Made by a program: the position numbers and the translations under genes. From an uncultured Blautia sp. (GTDB taxonomy: Bacteria > Bacillota > Clostridia > Lachnospirales > Lachnospiraceae), in assembly GCA_958367245.1 (NCBI GenBank), contig CATXEA010000029.1, forward strand, positions 1-39,000: a stretch of 39,000 nucleotides of DNA, read 5' to 3'. A model generated the notes under the pieces. That model was not told where the DNA came from. It ran no database searches and saw only the letters and a program-made list of their open reading frames with translations. Below, piece after piece: positions 24,620 through 32,624 of this stretch. How positions within the stretch are numbered: position 1 is the stretch's first letter; every line of letters starts with the position of its first letter.

Positions 24620-25675
24620 ATGAAGAAGTGGGAAAATAAGGTTCGCAAAGTGATTCCGTACACGCCCGGCGAGCAGCCGGATGAGCCGGATATGATTAAG
24701 CTTAATACCAATGAGAATCCGTATCCGCCTGCCCCCGGTGTTGAGAAGGCGCTTCGCGCTGTGGATACAGACAGCCTTCGCCTTTATCCGGATCCAACGG
24801 CAGGAGAACTTGTACATGCAATTGCAGAGAATTATCATCTGAAGGATGAGCAGGTATTTGTGGGAGTCGGCTCAGACGATGTGCTTGCCATGAGTTTTCT
24901 GACCTTCTTTAACTCGGACAAACCGATTCTCTTTCCGGATATAACCTATTCTTTCTATGACGTATGGGCAGATTTATTTCGAATTCCTTACAGCCGTCCG
25001 GCTCTGGACGAAAACTTTCATATCAGGAAAGAGGATTACTACGAAGAAAACGGCGGAATTATTTTCCCGAATCCCAATGCCCCTACAGGTGTGGAACTGC
25101 CTCTTGCAGACGTGGAGGATATTATCAGACATAATCCTGATGTTATTGTTATCGTGGATGAGGCTTATGTGGATTTCGGAGCAAAAACAGCATTGCCTTT
25201 GATTGAGAAATATGATAACCTCTTAGTCGTGCAGACTTTTTCGAAATCCCGCTCTATGGCAGGAATGCGTATCGGCTTTGCCTGCGGCAACGAGAAGCTG
25301 ATTAAATACTTAAATGATGTGAAATATTCCTTTAATTCCTATACAATGAACCGTACTTCTATTCTTGCAGGTGTGGAGGCTGTAAGGGATGAGGCGTATT
25401 TCAGAGGAACCTGCCGAAAGATTATAAAGACAAGGGAGTGGACAAAAAAAGAGCTTACAGAACTTGGATTTACTTTTCAGGATTCCATGGCAAACTTTAT
25501 TTTTGCCTCTCATAAGACCTGTCCTGCGAAAGAGCTTTATAAGGCGCTTCGGGAAGAACACATTTATGTGCGCTATTTTGACAAAGAACGCATTGACAAC
25601 CATCTCAGAATTACCATCGGTACAGAAGAGGAGATGGAGAAACTGATTGAATTTTTGAAAAAATATCTGAAATAA
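24620..25675 (+). CDS. hisC: Histidinol-phosphate aminotransferase
   Basis: 351 residues of the class I/II PLP aminotransferase fold. Typical HisC elements are LNTNENPYPPAPGV, the VGVGSDDVLA stretch, FPNPNAPTG, IVDEAYVDFG and QTFSKSRSMAGMRIGFA with the PLP lysine K209. It converts imidazole acetol phosphate to histidinol phosphate; some homologues also act on aromatic amino acids or cobalamin precursors. It is not inside a his operon here. It starts 38 nt after moaE with GAGGAG upstream. Confidence 0.88.
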   Translation: MKKWENKVRKVIPYTPGEQPDEPDMIKLNTNENPYPPAPGVEKALRAVDTDSLRLYPDPTAGELVHAIAENYHLKDEQVFVGVGSDDVLAMSFLTFFNSDKPILFPDITYSFYDVWADLFRIPYSRPALDENFHIRKEDYYEENGGIIFPNPNAPTGVELPLADVEDIIRHNPDVIVIVDEAYVDFGAKTALPLIEKYDNLLVVQTFSKSRSMAGMRIGFACGNEKLIKYLNDVKYSFNSYTMNRTSILAGVEAVRDEAYFRGTCRKIIKTREWTKKELTELGFTFQDSMANFIFASHKTCPAKELYKALREEHIYVRYFDKERIDNHLRITIGTEEEMEKLIEFLKKYLK

Positions 25676-25684
25676 GGAGTAAAG

Positions 25685-26185
25685 ATGGAAGTATTAGTAC
25701 AGTGGTTTACAGAAAACCTTTCACAGTTTATTTCACCGGAAGGCGCAGTCTTTCTCATTTCCATGATTCCGATTCTGGAGCTGCGCGGAGGGCTTCTTGC
25801 GGCAAGTCTTTTGAAGATTCCGGCAGCAACAGCAATCCCTATTTGTATTGTGGGAAATATTATTCCAATCCCGTTTATCCTTCTGTTTATCCGGCAGATT
25901 TTTAAATGGCTGAAAAAAACGCGTCTTTTCTGCGGACTGATTACGAAGCTTGAAAACCGCGCCATGGGAAAAAGCGATAAGATTAAACGCTATGAATTCT
26001 GGGGACTTCTGCTTTTCGTGGGAATCCCGCTTCCGGGTACAGGGGCATGGACAGGTTCTCTGATTGCCTCACTTCTGGAAATTGATATTAAAAAATCTTC
26101 TGTTGCCATTCTTGGCGGTATTATTATGGCAACTGTTATTATGTACGTGGTTTCTTACACATTTCTGGGAAATATCGTGCATTGA
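25685..26185 (+). CDS. Small multidrug export-like membrane protein (COG2426)
   Basis: 166 residues with four or so transmembrane segments, including AVFLISMIPILELRGGLLAASL, which carries the conserved PxLELRGG motif, and the GLLLFVGIPLPGTGAWTGSL segment. It fits the small multidrug export family by sequence pattern; real drug export is largely unproven for this family. It is preceded by AAGGAG 4 nt upstream, 9 nt after hisC, so it is co-transcribed. A terminator follows. Confidence 0.78.
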   Translation: MEVLVQWFTENLSQFISPEGAVFLISMIPILELRGGLLAASLLKIPAATAIPICIVGNIIPIPFILLFIRQIFKWLKKTRLFCGLITKLENRAMGKSDKIKRYEFWGLLLFVGIPLPGTGAWTGSLIASLLEIDIKKSSVAILGGIIMATVIMYVVSYTFLGNIVH

Positions 26186-26199
26186 GCAGGAACGAAAAT

Positions 26200-26220
26200 G
26201 GGGGCGAATGCTCCCTTTTT
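26200..26220 (+). terminator. Rho-independent terminator after the exporter gene
   Basis: GGGGGC (26200-26205), loop GAAT, GCTCCC (26210-26215), then five T. Confidence 0.75.
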
Positions 26221-26270
26221 CATTTATTAGATTTGGCGAAAAAGGCTAAAAAAATGTCGATAAGAAATTC

Positions 26271-26300
26271 TTGCCAAAAAAATCCACATCTGTTTATAAT
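26271..26300 (+). promoter_or_regulatory. Promoter and long leader of rho
   Basis: -35 TTGCCA (26271-26276), an 18-bp spacer and a perfect -10 TATAAT (26295-26300). The leader to ATG 26456 is about 150 nt, long enough for autoregulation by Rho-dependent attenuation as known in other bacteria (inferred). It contains a 12-bp palindrome TTACTATAGTAA at 26329-26340. Confidence 0.65.
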
Positions 26301-26455
26301 AGAACGTGGACAGAACTGTGGGGATGTGTTACTATAGTAAAGACAAGTTTTCTTATATTCATGTCGCTTCAGACGGTTTATCCCGATACACGAAATTCGA
26401 AGAAACACAATTAAGAGATAAAATAAGAGTTTGAATAGAAGCAGAGGTTGATTAT

Positions 26456-28219
26456 ATGATAAGAGAGAGATATGAATCATTGTCGCTGGTTTCTTTGAAG
26501 GAATTAGCGAAAGCAAGAGGGTTAAAAGGAATCTCGACGCTGAGGAAACCGGCGCTTATTGAGCGTATGCTGGAAGAAGATGCGCGGGAAGAGCAGGAGA
26601 AAGCGGCTGAAGTACAGGATGAAGTACAGAAACCGGAATCTGCGGCAGAGACGAAAGAAGAGGAGCAAGCGCCGAAGAGAGCGCCTGAGAGAATACATGA
26701 GACGAACCAGAGCAGACCGCCGATTCGTACATACAGCAGCTATAACCGCAATTACAGCGGAGGCAGCCGAAGCTATGGAAACAACGAGAGCCGAAGCTAC
26801 GGGAACAATGAGAACCGAAGCTATGGGAACAATGAGAACCGAAGCTATGGAAACAACGAGAGCCGAAGCTACGGAAACAGTGAAAACCGGAGCTATGGAA
26901 ACAACGAGAGCCGAAGCTACGGAAACAACGAGAATCGAAGCTATGGAAACAATGAGAACCGAAGCTATGGAAACAACGAGAATCGTTCTTATGGCAGTGA
27001 GGTAAGAAATTATAACGGAACTGAGAGTCAGGGCTATGAGGGCGACGACAGAGTGCAGGAGAAAAATCAGGCTGCAGATATGGCGCAGCTTGACAGTGGA
27101 GAGAAGGCGAACGGTATTCTGGAGGTTCTTCCTGACGGATATGGTTTCATCCGCTGTGCGAATTATATGCCGGGAGAGAATGATATTTATGTTTCTCCGT
27201 CTCAGATCCGCAGATTTAATTTAAAGACAGGAGATATCCTTCAGGGAAATATCAGGATCAAGACTCAGGGGGAGAAATTCAGCGCTCTTTTATATGTAAG
27301 TTCCATTAACGGTTTCCATCCGAGTGTGGGACAGAAACGCTATAATTTCGAAGATATGACTCCGATTTTCCCCAATGAGAGACTGAAGATGGAACGTGCA
27401 GGCGGAACGACCGCCATGAGAATTGTAGACCTCATCAGCCCGATTGGAAAGGGACAGAGAGGAATGATTGTTTCTCCGCCGAAGGCAGGTAAAACAACAC
27501 TTCTCAAGGATGTTGCGAAATCTATCCTGAAGAATAATTCAGACATGCATCTTATTATCCTCCTCATCGACGAGCGTCCGGAGGAGGTTACAGATATTAA
27601 GGAGGCAATCAGGGGAGAGAATGTGGAAGTAATTTATTCTACCTTTGACGAGACTCCGGAACATCATAAACGTGTTTCCGAGATGGTTATTGAACGCGCC
27701 CGCCGCCTTGTTGAGCATAAGAAGGATGTTGTCATTCTTCTGGACTCTATTACCAGACTTGCCCGCGCCTATAACCTGATCATTCCTCCAAGCGGAAGAA
27801 CTCTTTCAGGAGGTCTTGATCCGGCTGCGCTCCATTCCCCGAAAAGATTTTTCGGCGCTGCCAGAAACATGCGTGAGGGCGGAAGTCTGACTATTCTTGC
27901 CACAGCGCTGGTTGATACAGGAAGCAAGATGGACGATGTTATCTACGAAGAATTCAAGGGAACAGGAAACATGGAGCTTGTTCTCGACCGTAAGCTTCAG
28001 GAGAAGCGTGTATTTCCTGCTATTGACATCCAGAAGTCAGGAACAAGACGGGAGGATCTTCTTCTTTCACCGGAAGAACAGGAAGCGGTTTATATGATGC
28101 GTAAGGCATTAAACGGAATGAAATCCGAGGACGCAGTAGAGCAGATTCTGAATATGTTTGCTCACACAAAGGACAATGAAGAATTCGTGCAGACTGTGAA
28201 GAAGCAGAAATGGTTTTGA
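26456..28219 (+). CDS. rho: Transcription termination factor Rho with long disordered repeat insert
   Basis: 587 residues. Residues ~8-40 are the Rho_N SAP-like domain (LKELAKARGLKGISTLRKPA). Residues ~45-215 form a charged, then Asn/Ser/Tyr/Arg/Gly-rich insert, including nine 8-residue units of RSYGNNE[NS] at 105-176. From about residue 218 the cold-shock RNA-binding domain begins (NGILEVLPDGYGFIR). The hexameric ATPase has Walker A SPPKAGKTT (K346), LLIDERPEEVTD and LLDSITRLARAYN. Rho is a ring-shaped RNA translocase that ends transcription. Disordered inserts in Rho of Clostridium and Bacteroides have been linked to prion-like behaviour or condensates, so this insert may confer similar properties. 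Start ATG 26456 follows an AGAGG site. Confidence 0.95.
   Translation: MIRERYESLSLVSLKELAKARGLKGISTLRKPALIERMLEEDAREEQEKAAEVQDEVQKPESAAETKEEEQAPKRAPERIHETNQSRPPIRTYSSYNRNYSGGSRSYGNNESRSYGNNENRSYGNNENRSYGNNESRSYGNSENRSYGNNESRSYGNNENRSYGNNENRSYGNNENRSYGSEVRNYNGTESQGYEGDDRVQEKNQAADMAQLDSGEKANGILEVLPDGYGFIRCANYMPGENDIYVSPSQIRRFNLKTGDILQGNIRIKTQGEKFSALLYVSSINGFHPSVGQKRYNFEDMTPIFPNERLKMERAGGTTAMRIVDLISPIGKGQRGMIVSPPKAGKTTLLKDVAKSILKNNSDMHLIILLIDERPEEVTDIKEAIRGENVEVIYSTFDETPEHHKRVSEMVIERARRLVEHKKDVVILLDSITRLARAYNLIIPPSGRTLSGGLDPAALHSPKRFFGAARNMREGGSLTILATALVDTGSKMDDVIYEEFKGTGNMELVLDRKLQEKRVFPAIDIQKSGTRREDLLLSPEEQEAVYMMRKALNGMKSEDAVEQILNMFAHTKDNEEFVQTVKKQKWF
26768..27001 (+). repeat. 24-bp tandem repeat inside rho
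   Basis: Nine 24-bp units from 26768 to 26983, each encoding R-S-Y-G-N-[NS]-E-[NS], followed by a partial unit to 27001. The units differ mostly at synonymous third positions and at the last codon (AAC or AGC), so copy number can vary by slippage or recombination without a frameshift. Confidence 0.95.
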
Positions 28220-28265
28220 TTTTTCATTTAGGAGTTAATTTTATGTAAGAAAATCATAAAACATC

Positions 28266-28294
28266 TTGCATTTATAAGAACCCTATGTTATAAT
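28266..28294 (+). promoter_or_regulatory. Extended -10 promoter of rpmE
   Basis: -10 TATAAT (28289-28294) preceded by TGT, with a weak -35 TTGCAT (28266-28271) and a 17-bp spacer. Confidence 0.6.
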
Positions 28295-28376
28295 CAGAAA
28301 GCTGTTTAATAAAGATTCGTCAATAGAATACGAATAAAGAATAAAAAATAGAAATAACTATAGAGAGGTGAAAATC

Positions 28377-28580
28377 ATGAGAGAAGGAATCCATCCAAAT
28401 TATTATCAGGCAACTGTAACCTGCAACTGCGGTAACACATTCGTAACAGGTTCTACTAAATCTGACATCCACGTAGAAATCTGCTCCAAATGCCATCCGT
28501 TCTACACAGGACAGCAGAAAGCTGCTCAGGCTCGCGGACGTATCGATAAGTTCAACAAGAAATACGGCCTGAACAAATAA
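28377..28580 (+). CDS. rpmE: 50S ribosomal protein L31, zinc-binding type
   Basis: 67 residues from ATG 28377, which has GAGAGGTG upstream. An in-frame GTG at 28368 falls in the ribosome-binding site and is rejected. The sequence begins MREGIHPNYYQ and has Cys16, Cys18, Cys36 and Cys39 (CNCG and CSKC), the C+ zinc-containing type usually made when zinc is sufficient. It has its own promoter and terminator and precedes the DUF1385-prmC-prfA block, a common Firmicutes order. Confidence 0.95.
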   Translation: MREGIHPNYYQATVTCNCGNTFVTGSTKSDIHVEICSKCHPFYTGQQKAAQARGRIDKFNKKYGLNK

Positions 28581-28611
28581 TTTTATAACGAATATAGCGA
28601 TGTATGAGAAC

Positions 28612-28642
28612 AGGTTGAGGTTGGGAAATCTCAACCTTTCTT
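28612..28642 (+). terminator. Likely terminator after rpmE
   Basis: AGGTTGAG (28612-28619) pairs with CTCAACCT (28630-28637) over a 10-nt loop, followed by the modest T-run TTCTT. Some read-through into the next gene is likely. Confidence 0.55.
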
Positions 28643-28673
28643 GGTATAAGGGCATGTTTTAGGAGAAAAAGAA

Positions 28674-29666
28674 ATGAAATCATCAAACATTGGCGGGCAG
28701 GCAGTTATGGAAGGCATTATGATGCGCCATAAAGATAAATATTCTATTGCAGTGCGCCGTCCGGATAAAGAAATTGAATTAAAAGTAGAGGATTATAAAT
28801 GTACATTTGGCAAATCCCCGTTCTGGAAGAAGCCCCTTGTCCGCGGCGTGGCAAGCTTCGTGGATTCTCTGGTTGTGGGAACCAAATGCCTGATGTACTC
28901 TGCTGAGATTGCCGGTGAAGAAGAGGATGAGGAAGAAACGGCGAAGAAAGCCGCTCTGACAGAGGAAGAACGTGCTGCGCAGAAGGCGAAGGAGGACAGA
29001 CAGTTTAAATGGCTTCTCTATGTGACGGTAGCGTTTTCCATTATCATCTCTGTGGCAGCATTTATGCTTCTGCCCTATGCGCTTGCAAGTCTCTGTAAAA
29101 AAGCCGGTGCATCTGAAATTGTGATTACGATTGTGGAGGCGTTTGTGAAACTGGCTCTTTTCATGGGATATATGCTTGCCATTTCCAGAATGAAGGATAT
29201 TCAGAGAACCTTCATGTATCACGGAGCAGAGCATAAATGTATCAATTGTGTGGAGCATGGTTTGCCGCTTACGGTGGAGAACGTCATGGCGAGCTCCAGA
29301 CAGCATAAGAGATGCGGAACAAGCTTTCTGTTTTTAGTTATGATTGTCAGTATTTTTCTGCACTTTATTTTTGTGCTGGTTCCATTTTACTGGGTGCGTC
29401 TGTTTGGAAGACTTCTCATGGTACCGGTAGTTGCAGGTATTTCTTTTGAGCTGATTCAGTGGGCCGGAAGAACAGACAGCAAGATTGCGGATATTTTAAG
29501 TAAACCGGGTCTTGCCATGCAGAAGCTGACAACGATTGAACCTACTCCCGACATGGTAGAAGTTGCGATCAAGGCTGTTGAAGCAGTTTTTGACTGGAGA
29601 GCTTATCTGAAAGAAGAGTTCGGGAAAGACGTTCCTGCAGAAAGCGAAGAGGAGAATCAGGAATGA
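28674..29666 (+). CDS. DUF1385 membrane protein
   Basis: 330 residues. The N-terminus SSNIGGQAVMEGIMMRHKD is the family signature (GGQAVMEGV-type). Charged residues 85-110 precede hydrophobic segments WLLYVTVAFSIIISVAAFML and FLFLVMIVSIFLHFIFVLVP, with HGAEHKCINCVE between them, a conserved His/Cys motif that may bind metal. The family (YqhQ-like) is conserved in Firmicutes next to prmC and prfA; its biochemical role is not established. It overlaps prmC by 4 nt. Confidence 0.88.
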   Translation: MKSSNIGGQAVMEGIMMRHKDKYSIAVRRPDKEIELKVEDYKCTFGKSPFWKKPLVRGVASFVDSLVVGTKCLMYSAEIAGEEEDEEETAKKAALTEEERAAQKAKEDRQFKWLLYVTVAFSIIISVAAFMLLPYALASLCKKAGASEIVITIVEAFVKLALFMGYMLAISRMKDIQRTFMYHGAEHKCINCVEHGLPLTVENVMASSRQHKRCGTSFLFLVMIVSIFLHFIFVLVPFYWVRLFGRLLMVPVVAGISFELIQWAGRTDSKIADILSKPGLAMQKLTTIEPTPDMVEVAIKAVEAVFDWRAYLKEEFGKDVPAESEEENQE

Positions 29667-30541
29667 TGGATAACCTGCAGACTTTGCTGGAAGAGGGAAA
29701 AGAATTTCTGGAAAAAGCAGGGATAGGGGAAGCTGGGCTTGATGCCTGGCTCCTTCTTGAATATACAACAGGAAGAAGCCGTGCGTATTATTTCGCTCAC
29801 AGAGAAGAAGCTGTAAAAAAAGAAGCTGCGGAAACCTACAGAGAACTGATAAGGAAAAGAGCAGTACATATTCCTCTGCAGCATCTGACGCATCAGGCTT
29901 TCTTTATGGGATATGAATTTTATGTAAATGAGCATGTGCTCATTCCGAGACAGGATACGGAGACACTCGTGGAGGCTGCGCTGAACATCCTGAAGGACAG
30001 GGAAAATCCGGAAATCCTTGATATGTGTACAGGAAGCGGCTGCATTCTTTTAAGCCTCCTTATGGAAATGAAGGATGGAAGCGGAGCAGGCGCAGATCTT
30101 TCTGAGGAAGCGCTTAAAGTGGCAAAGAGAAATGCGCGCAGTCTTGGAGTGGAAGACAGAACCGTTTTTTTGAAAAGTAATCTGTTTTCCAACGAATATT
30201 TTTGCAAAAAAGATGGCAAAAGTTCAAGGGAATATGATATTCTTATTTCGAATCCACCATATATCAGGACTGCCGATATTGAGAATTTGATGGAGGAAGT
30301 GAAATTCCACGATCCCCGAATGGCTCTCGACGGTTTCGAGGATGGACTTTACTTTTATCGGGAGATTACCGCGCGGGCATGGGAATTCCTGAAGCCCGGA
30401 GGATGGCTGATGTATGAAATCGGCTGTGATCAGGGGAAAGAAGTTCAGGAGCTTTTACAGAAAGCAGGATTTATTAATACAGAAATCAGACAGGACCTGT
30501 GCGGGCTTGACCGTGTGGTTCTGGGACAGAAAGTAGGATGA
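29663..30541 (+). CDS. prmC: Release factor glutamine methyltransferase PrmC
   Basis: 292 residues. The N-terminal helical domain is followed by a Rossmann methyltransferase domain: PRQDTETLVEAAL, the SAM-binding ILDMCTGSGCILLSLL and the catalytic NPPY at residues 197-200. It methylates the Gln of the GGQ motif in RF1 and RF2. The start overlaps the DUF1385 stop (ATGA), and the target gene prfA follows 13 nt after the stop. Confidence 0.94.
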   Translation: MMDNLQTLLEEGKEFLEKAGIGEAGLDAWLLLEYTTGRSRAYYFAHREEAVKKEAAETYRELIRKRAVHIPLQHLTHQAFFMGYEFYVNEHVLIPRQDTETLVEAALNILKDRENPEILDMCTGSGCILLSLLMEMKDGSGAGADLSEEALKVAKRNARSLGVEDRTVFLKSNLFSNEYFCKKDGKSSREYDILISNPPYIRTADIENLMEEVKFHDPRMALDGFEDGLYFYREITARAWEFLKPGGWLMYEIGCDQGKEVQELLQKAGFINTEIRQDLCGLDRVVLGQKVG

Positions 30542-30554
30542 CAGGAGGAAAAGC

Positions 30555-31631
30555 ATGTTTGACAAATTAGATGATTTGCTCATTCGATTTGAGGAAGTCC
30601 TGAATGAACTCGGAGAGCCGGGTGTTACAGATAATCAGGTACGCTTCCAGAAGCTTATGAAAGAGCAGAGTGATCTGCAGCCAATCGTAGATGCTTATCG
30701 TGAATATAAAAAAAATAAAGAAACAATTCAGGACAGTCTTTCCATGCTGGAGGATGAGAAGGACGAGGATATGAGGGAAATGCTCAAGGAAGAGCTTTCC
30801 GATGCAAAGAAGCGTGTAGAAGAGCTGGAGCATGAACTCAAAATCCTTCTTCTGCCGAAAGACCCCAATGACAGCAAAAATGTTATCGTGGAAATCCGCG
30901 GCGGAGCAGGCGGAGATGAGGCTGCTCTTTTTGCAGCAGAGATTTACCGTATGTATGTGAAATATGCGGAATCCCGCCGTTGGAAAACTGAGATGATGAG
31001 TTTAAATGAGAACGGAATCGGCGGCTTTAAGGAAGTAACTTTTATGATTAACGGAGCAGGAGCCTATTCCCGTCTGAAATACGAGAGCGGAGTACACCGC
31101 GTGCAGCGTGTTCCGGAGACAGAATCCGGCGGAAGAATCCATACCTCTACCTGTACAGTTGCCATTATGCCGGAGGCGGAGGAAATTGACTTCCATCTGG
31201 ATATGAACGACTGTAAATTCGACGTATTCCGTGCATCCGGAAACGGAGGTCAGTGCGTTAATACAACAGACTCCGCAGTTCGTCTGACCCATATTCCTAC
31301 AGGAATCGTTATTTCCTGTCAGGATGAGAAATCTCAGCTTAAAAATAAAGACAAGGCTCTGAAAGTTCTGCGTTCCCGTCTTTATGAAATGGAGCTTGCG
31401 AAACAGCATGACGCAGAGGCAGAGGCAAGAAGAAGCCAGATTGGAACAGGAGACCGTTCCGAAAAAATCAGAACCTACAATTTCCCTCAGGGACGCGTTA
31501 CTGACCACCGTATCAAACTGACAATCCACAGACTGGAAAATATTTTAAACGGCGATCTGGATGAAATCATAGACAGTCTGATCGCGGCAGATCAGGCTGC
31601 GAAATTAAGCAACTTACAGGATGAAGAATAA
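30555..31631 (+). CDS. prfA: Peptide chain release factor 1
   Basis: 358 residues, full length. The stop-codon recognition motif of the PxT type is PET in RVQRVPETESGGRIH, and the GGQ motif is at residues 231-233 (SGNGGQCVNTTDSAVR). RF1 ends translation at UAA and UAG in the ribosome. An intact RF1 argues that UAG is a functional stop in this genome, relevant to the two TAG codons in the gene at 6277. AGGAGG lies 6 nt upstream of ATG. Confidence 0.96.
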   Translation: MFDKLDDLLIRFEEVLNELGEPGVTDNQVRFQKLMKEQSDLQPIVDAYREYKKNKETIQDSLSMLEDEKDEDMREMLKEELSDAKKRVEELEHELKILLLPKDPNDSKNVIVEIRGGAGGDEAALFAAEIYRMYVKYAESRRWKTEMMSLNENGIGGFKEVTFMINGAGAYSRLKYESGVHRVQRVPETESGGRIHTSTCTVAIMPEAEEIDFHLDMNDCKFDVFRASGNGGQCVNTTDSAVRLTHIPTGIVISCQDEKSQLKNKDKALKVLRSRLYEMELAKQHDAEAEARRSQIGTGDRSEKIRTYNFPQGRVTDHRIKLTIHRLENILNGDLDEIIDSLIAADQAAKLSNLQDEE

Positions 31632-31662
31632 GGCGTACACGTATGACCAGGAAGGAGACGTT

Positions 31663-32580
31663 ATGCAGAAAACAGCGCTTGTGATCATGGCGGCAGGAAT
31701 CGGAAGCCGCTTCGGAAAAGGAATCAAACAGCTTGCTCCGGTAGGACCTAACGGTGAAGTTATCATGGAGTATTCCATCCATGACGCACTGGAGGCCGGA
31801 TTCAATAAAGTAGTTTTTATTATCCGTAAAGATCTGGAAAAAGAATTCCGCCATGTCATTGGAGAACGTATCGAAAAAATTACAGAAGTAGAATATGCAT
31901 TTCAGGAACTTGACGATCTTCCGGAAGGCTTCAAAAAACCGGAAGACCGTACGAAACCGTGGGGAACAGGACAGGCTGTCCTCGCAGCAAAAAAAGTTCT
32001 GAATGAGCCGTTCATCGTTATCAATGCAGACGATTATTATGGCAAAGAAGCTTACCGCAAGGTTCACGATTACCTTGTCAGCGAACAGCCTGACGATGGA
32101 AAGCTTCACATCTGTATGGCAGGCTTTCGCCTGAAAAATACATTGAGCGACAACGGAAGTGTTACAAGAGGCATTTGCCATATCGAAAACGGAGCGCTTA
32201 CAGGCGTTACAGAGACACATGATATTATTAAGACAGAAACCGGCGCCGGCGTGAAAAATGCGGACGGTACAATAGAGGAGCTTGATGTAAAAAGCCTTGT
32301 ATCTATGAACATGTGGGGACTGACTCCTGCATTTATGGAAACTCTGGAGAAAGGTTTTGTTGAATTCCTTGAAGCTCTGGAACCGGAGGATATCAAAAAA
32401 GAATATCTTCTTCCGGAACTGATCGACCGTCTCATCAGATCAGGACGCGCGCAGGTGGATGTACTGGATACGAAAGACACCTGGTTCGGAGTAACTTATC
32501 AGGAAGACAAGGCAGCGGTTATGGAAGCCTTTAAGAATCTGATGCTCCACGGGATGTATCCGGTGAACCTTTACAGATAA
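31663..32580 (+). CDS. Nucleotidyltransferase (NTP-transferase family)
   Basis: 305 residues from ATG 31663, which has AGGAAGGAG upstream; an in-frame ATG at 31621 overlaps the end of prfA and has no site. The N-terminus LVIMAAGIGSRFGKGIKQLA is the NTP-binding loop of sugar-nucleotide and related pyrophosphorylases; FIVINADDYYG carries the metal-binding aspartates. The end LDTKDTWFGVTYQEDKAAV is typical of a group found in Clostridia beside glmM. The substrate is not clear: a sugar-1-phosphate is likely, but this is inferred. A perfect stem-loop overlaps the stop codon. Confidence 0.8.
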   Translation: MQKTALVIMAAGIGSRFGKGIKQLAPVGPNGEVIMEYSIHDALEAGFNKVVFIIRKDLEKEFRHVIGERIEKITEVEYAFQELDDLPEGFKKPEDRTKPWGTGQAVLAAKKVLNEPFIVINADDYYGKEAYRKVHDYLVSEQPDDGKLHICMAGFRLKNTLSDNGSVTRGICHIENGALTGVTETHDIIKTETGAGVKNADGTIEELDVKSLVSMNMWGLTPAFMETLEKGFVEFLEALEPEDIKKEYLLPELIDRLIRSGRAQVDVLDTKDTWFGVTYQEDKAAVMEAFKNLMLHGMYPVNLYR

Positions 32581-32595
32581 CCGGAAACGGTTATC
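32576..32595 (+). other. 8-bp hairpin with GAAA tetraloop at a gene end
   Basis: GATAACCG (32576-32583), loop GAAA, CGGTTATC (32588-32595). The stem includes the stop codon of the nucleotidyltransferase and has no T-run, so an mRNA stability or processing element between it and glmM is more likely than a terminator. Confidence 0.6.
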
Positions 32596-32624
32596 GGAAT
32601 CCATGATTCAGGAGGAGAATTATT

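Noticed and set aside
26329..26340. Palindrome TTACTATAGTAA in the rho leader as an operator
   Set aside because: A single AT-rich 12-bp palindrome without a second copy; too weak to claim.
26768..27001. CRISPR-like array
   Set aside because: The 24-bp units are contiguous with no spacers and encode an in-frame protein repeat in rho.
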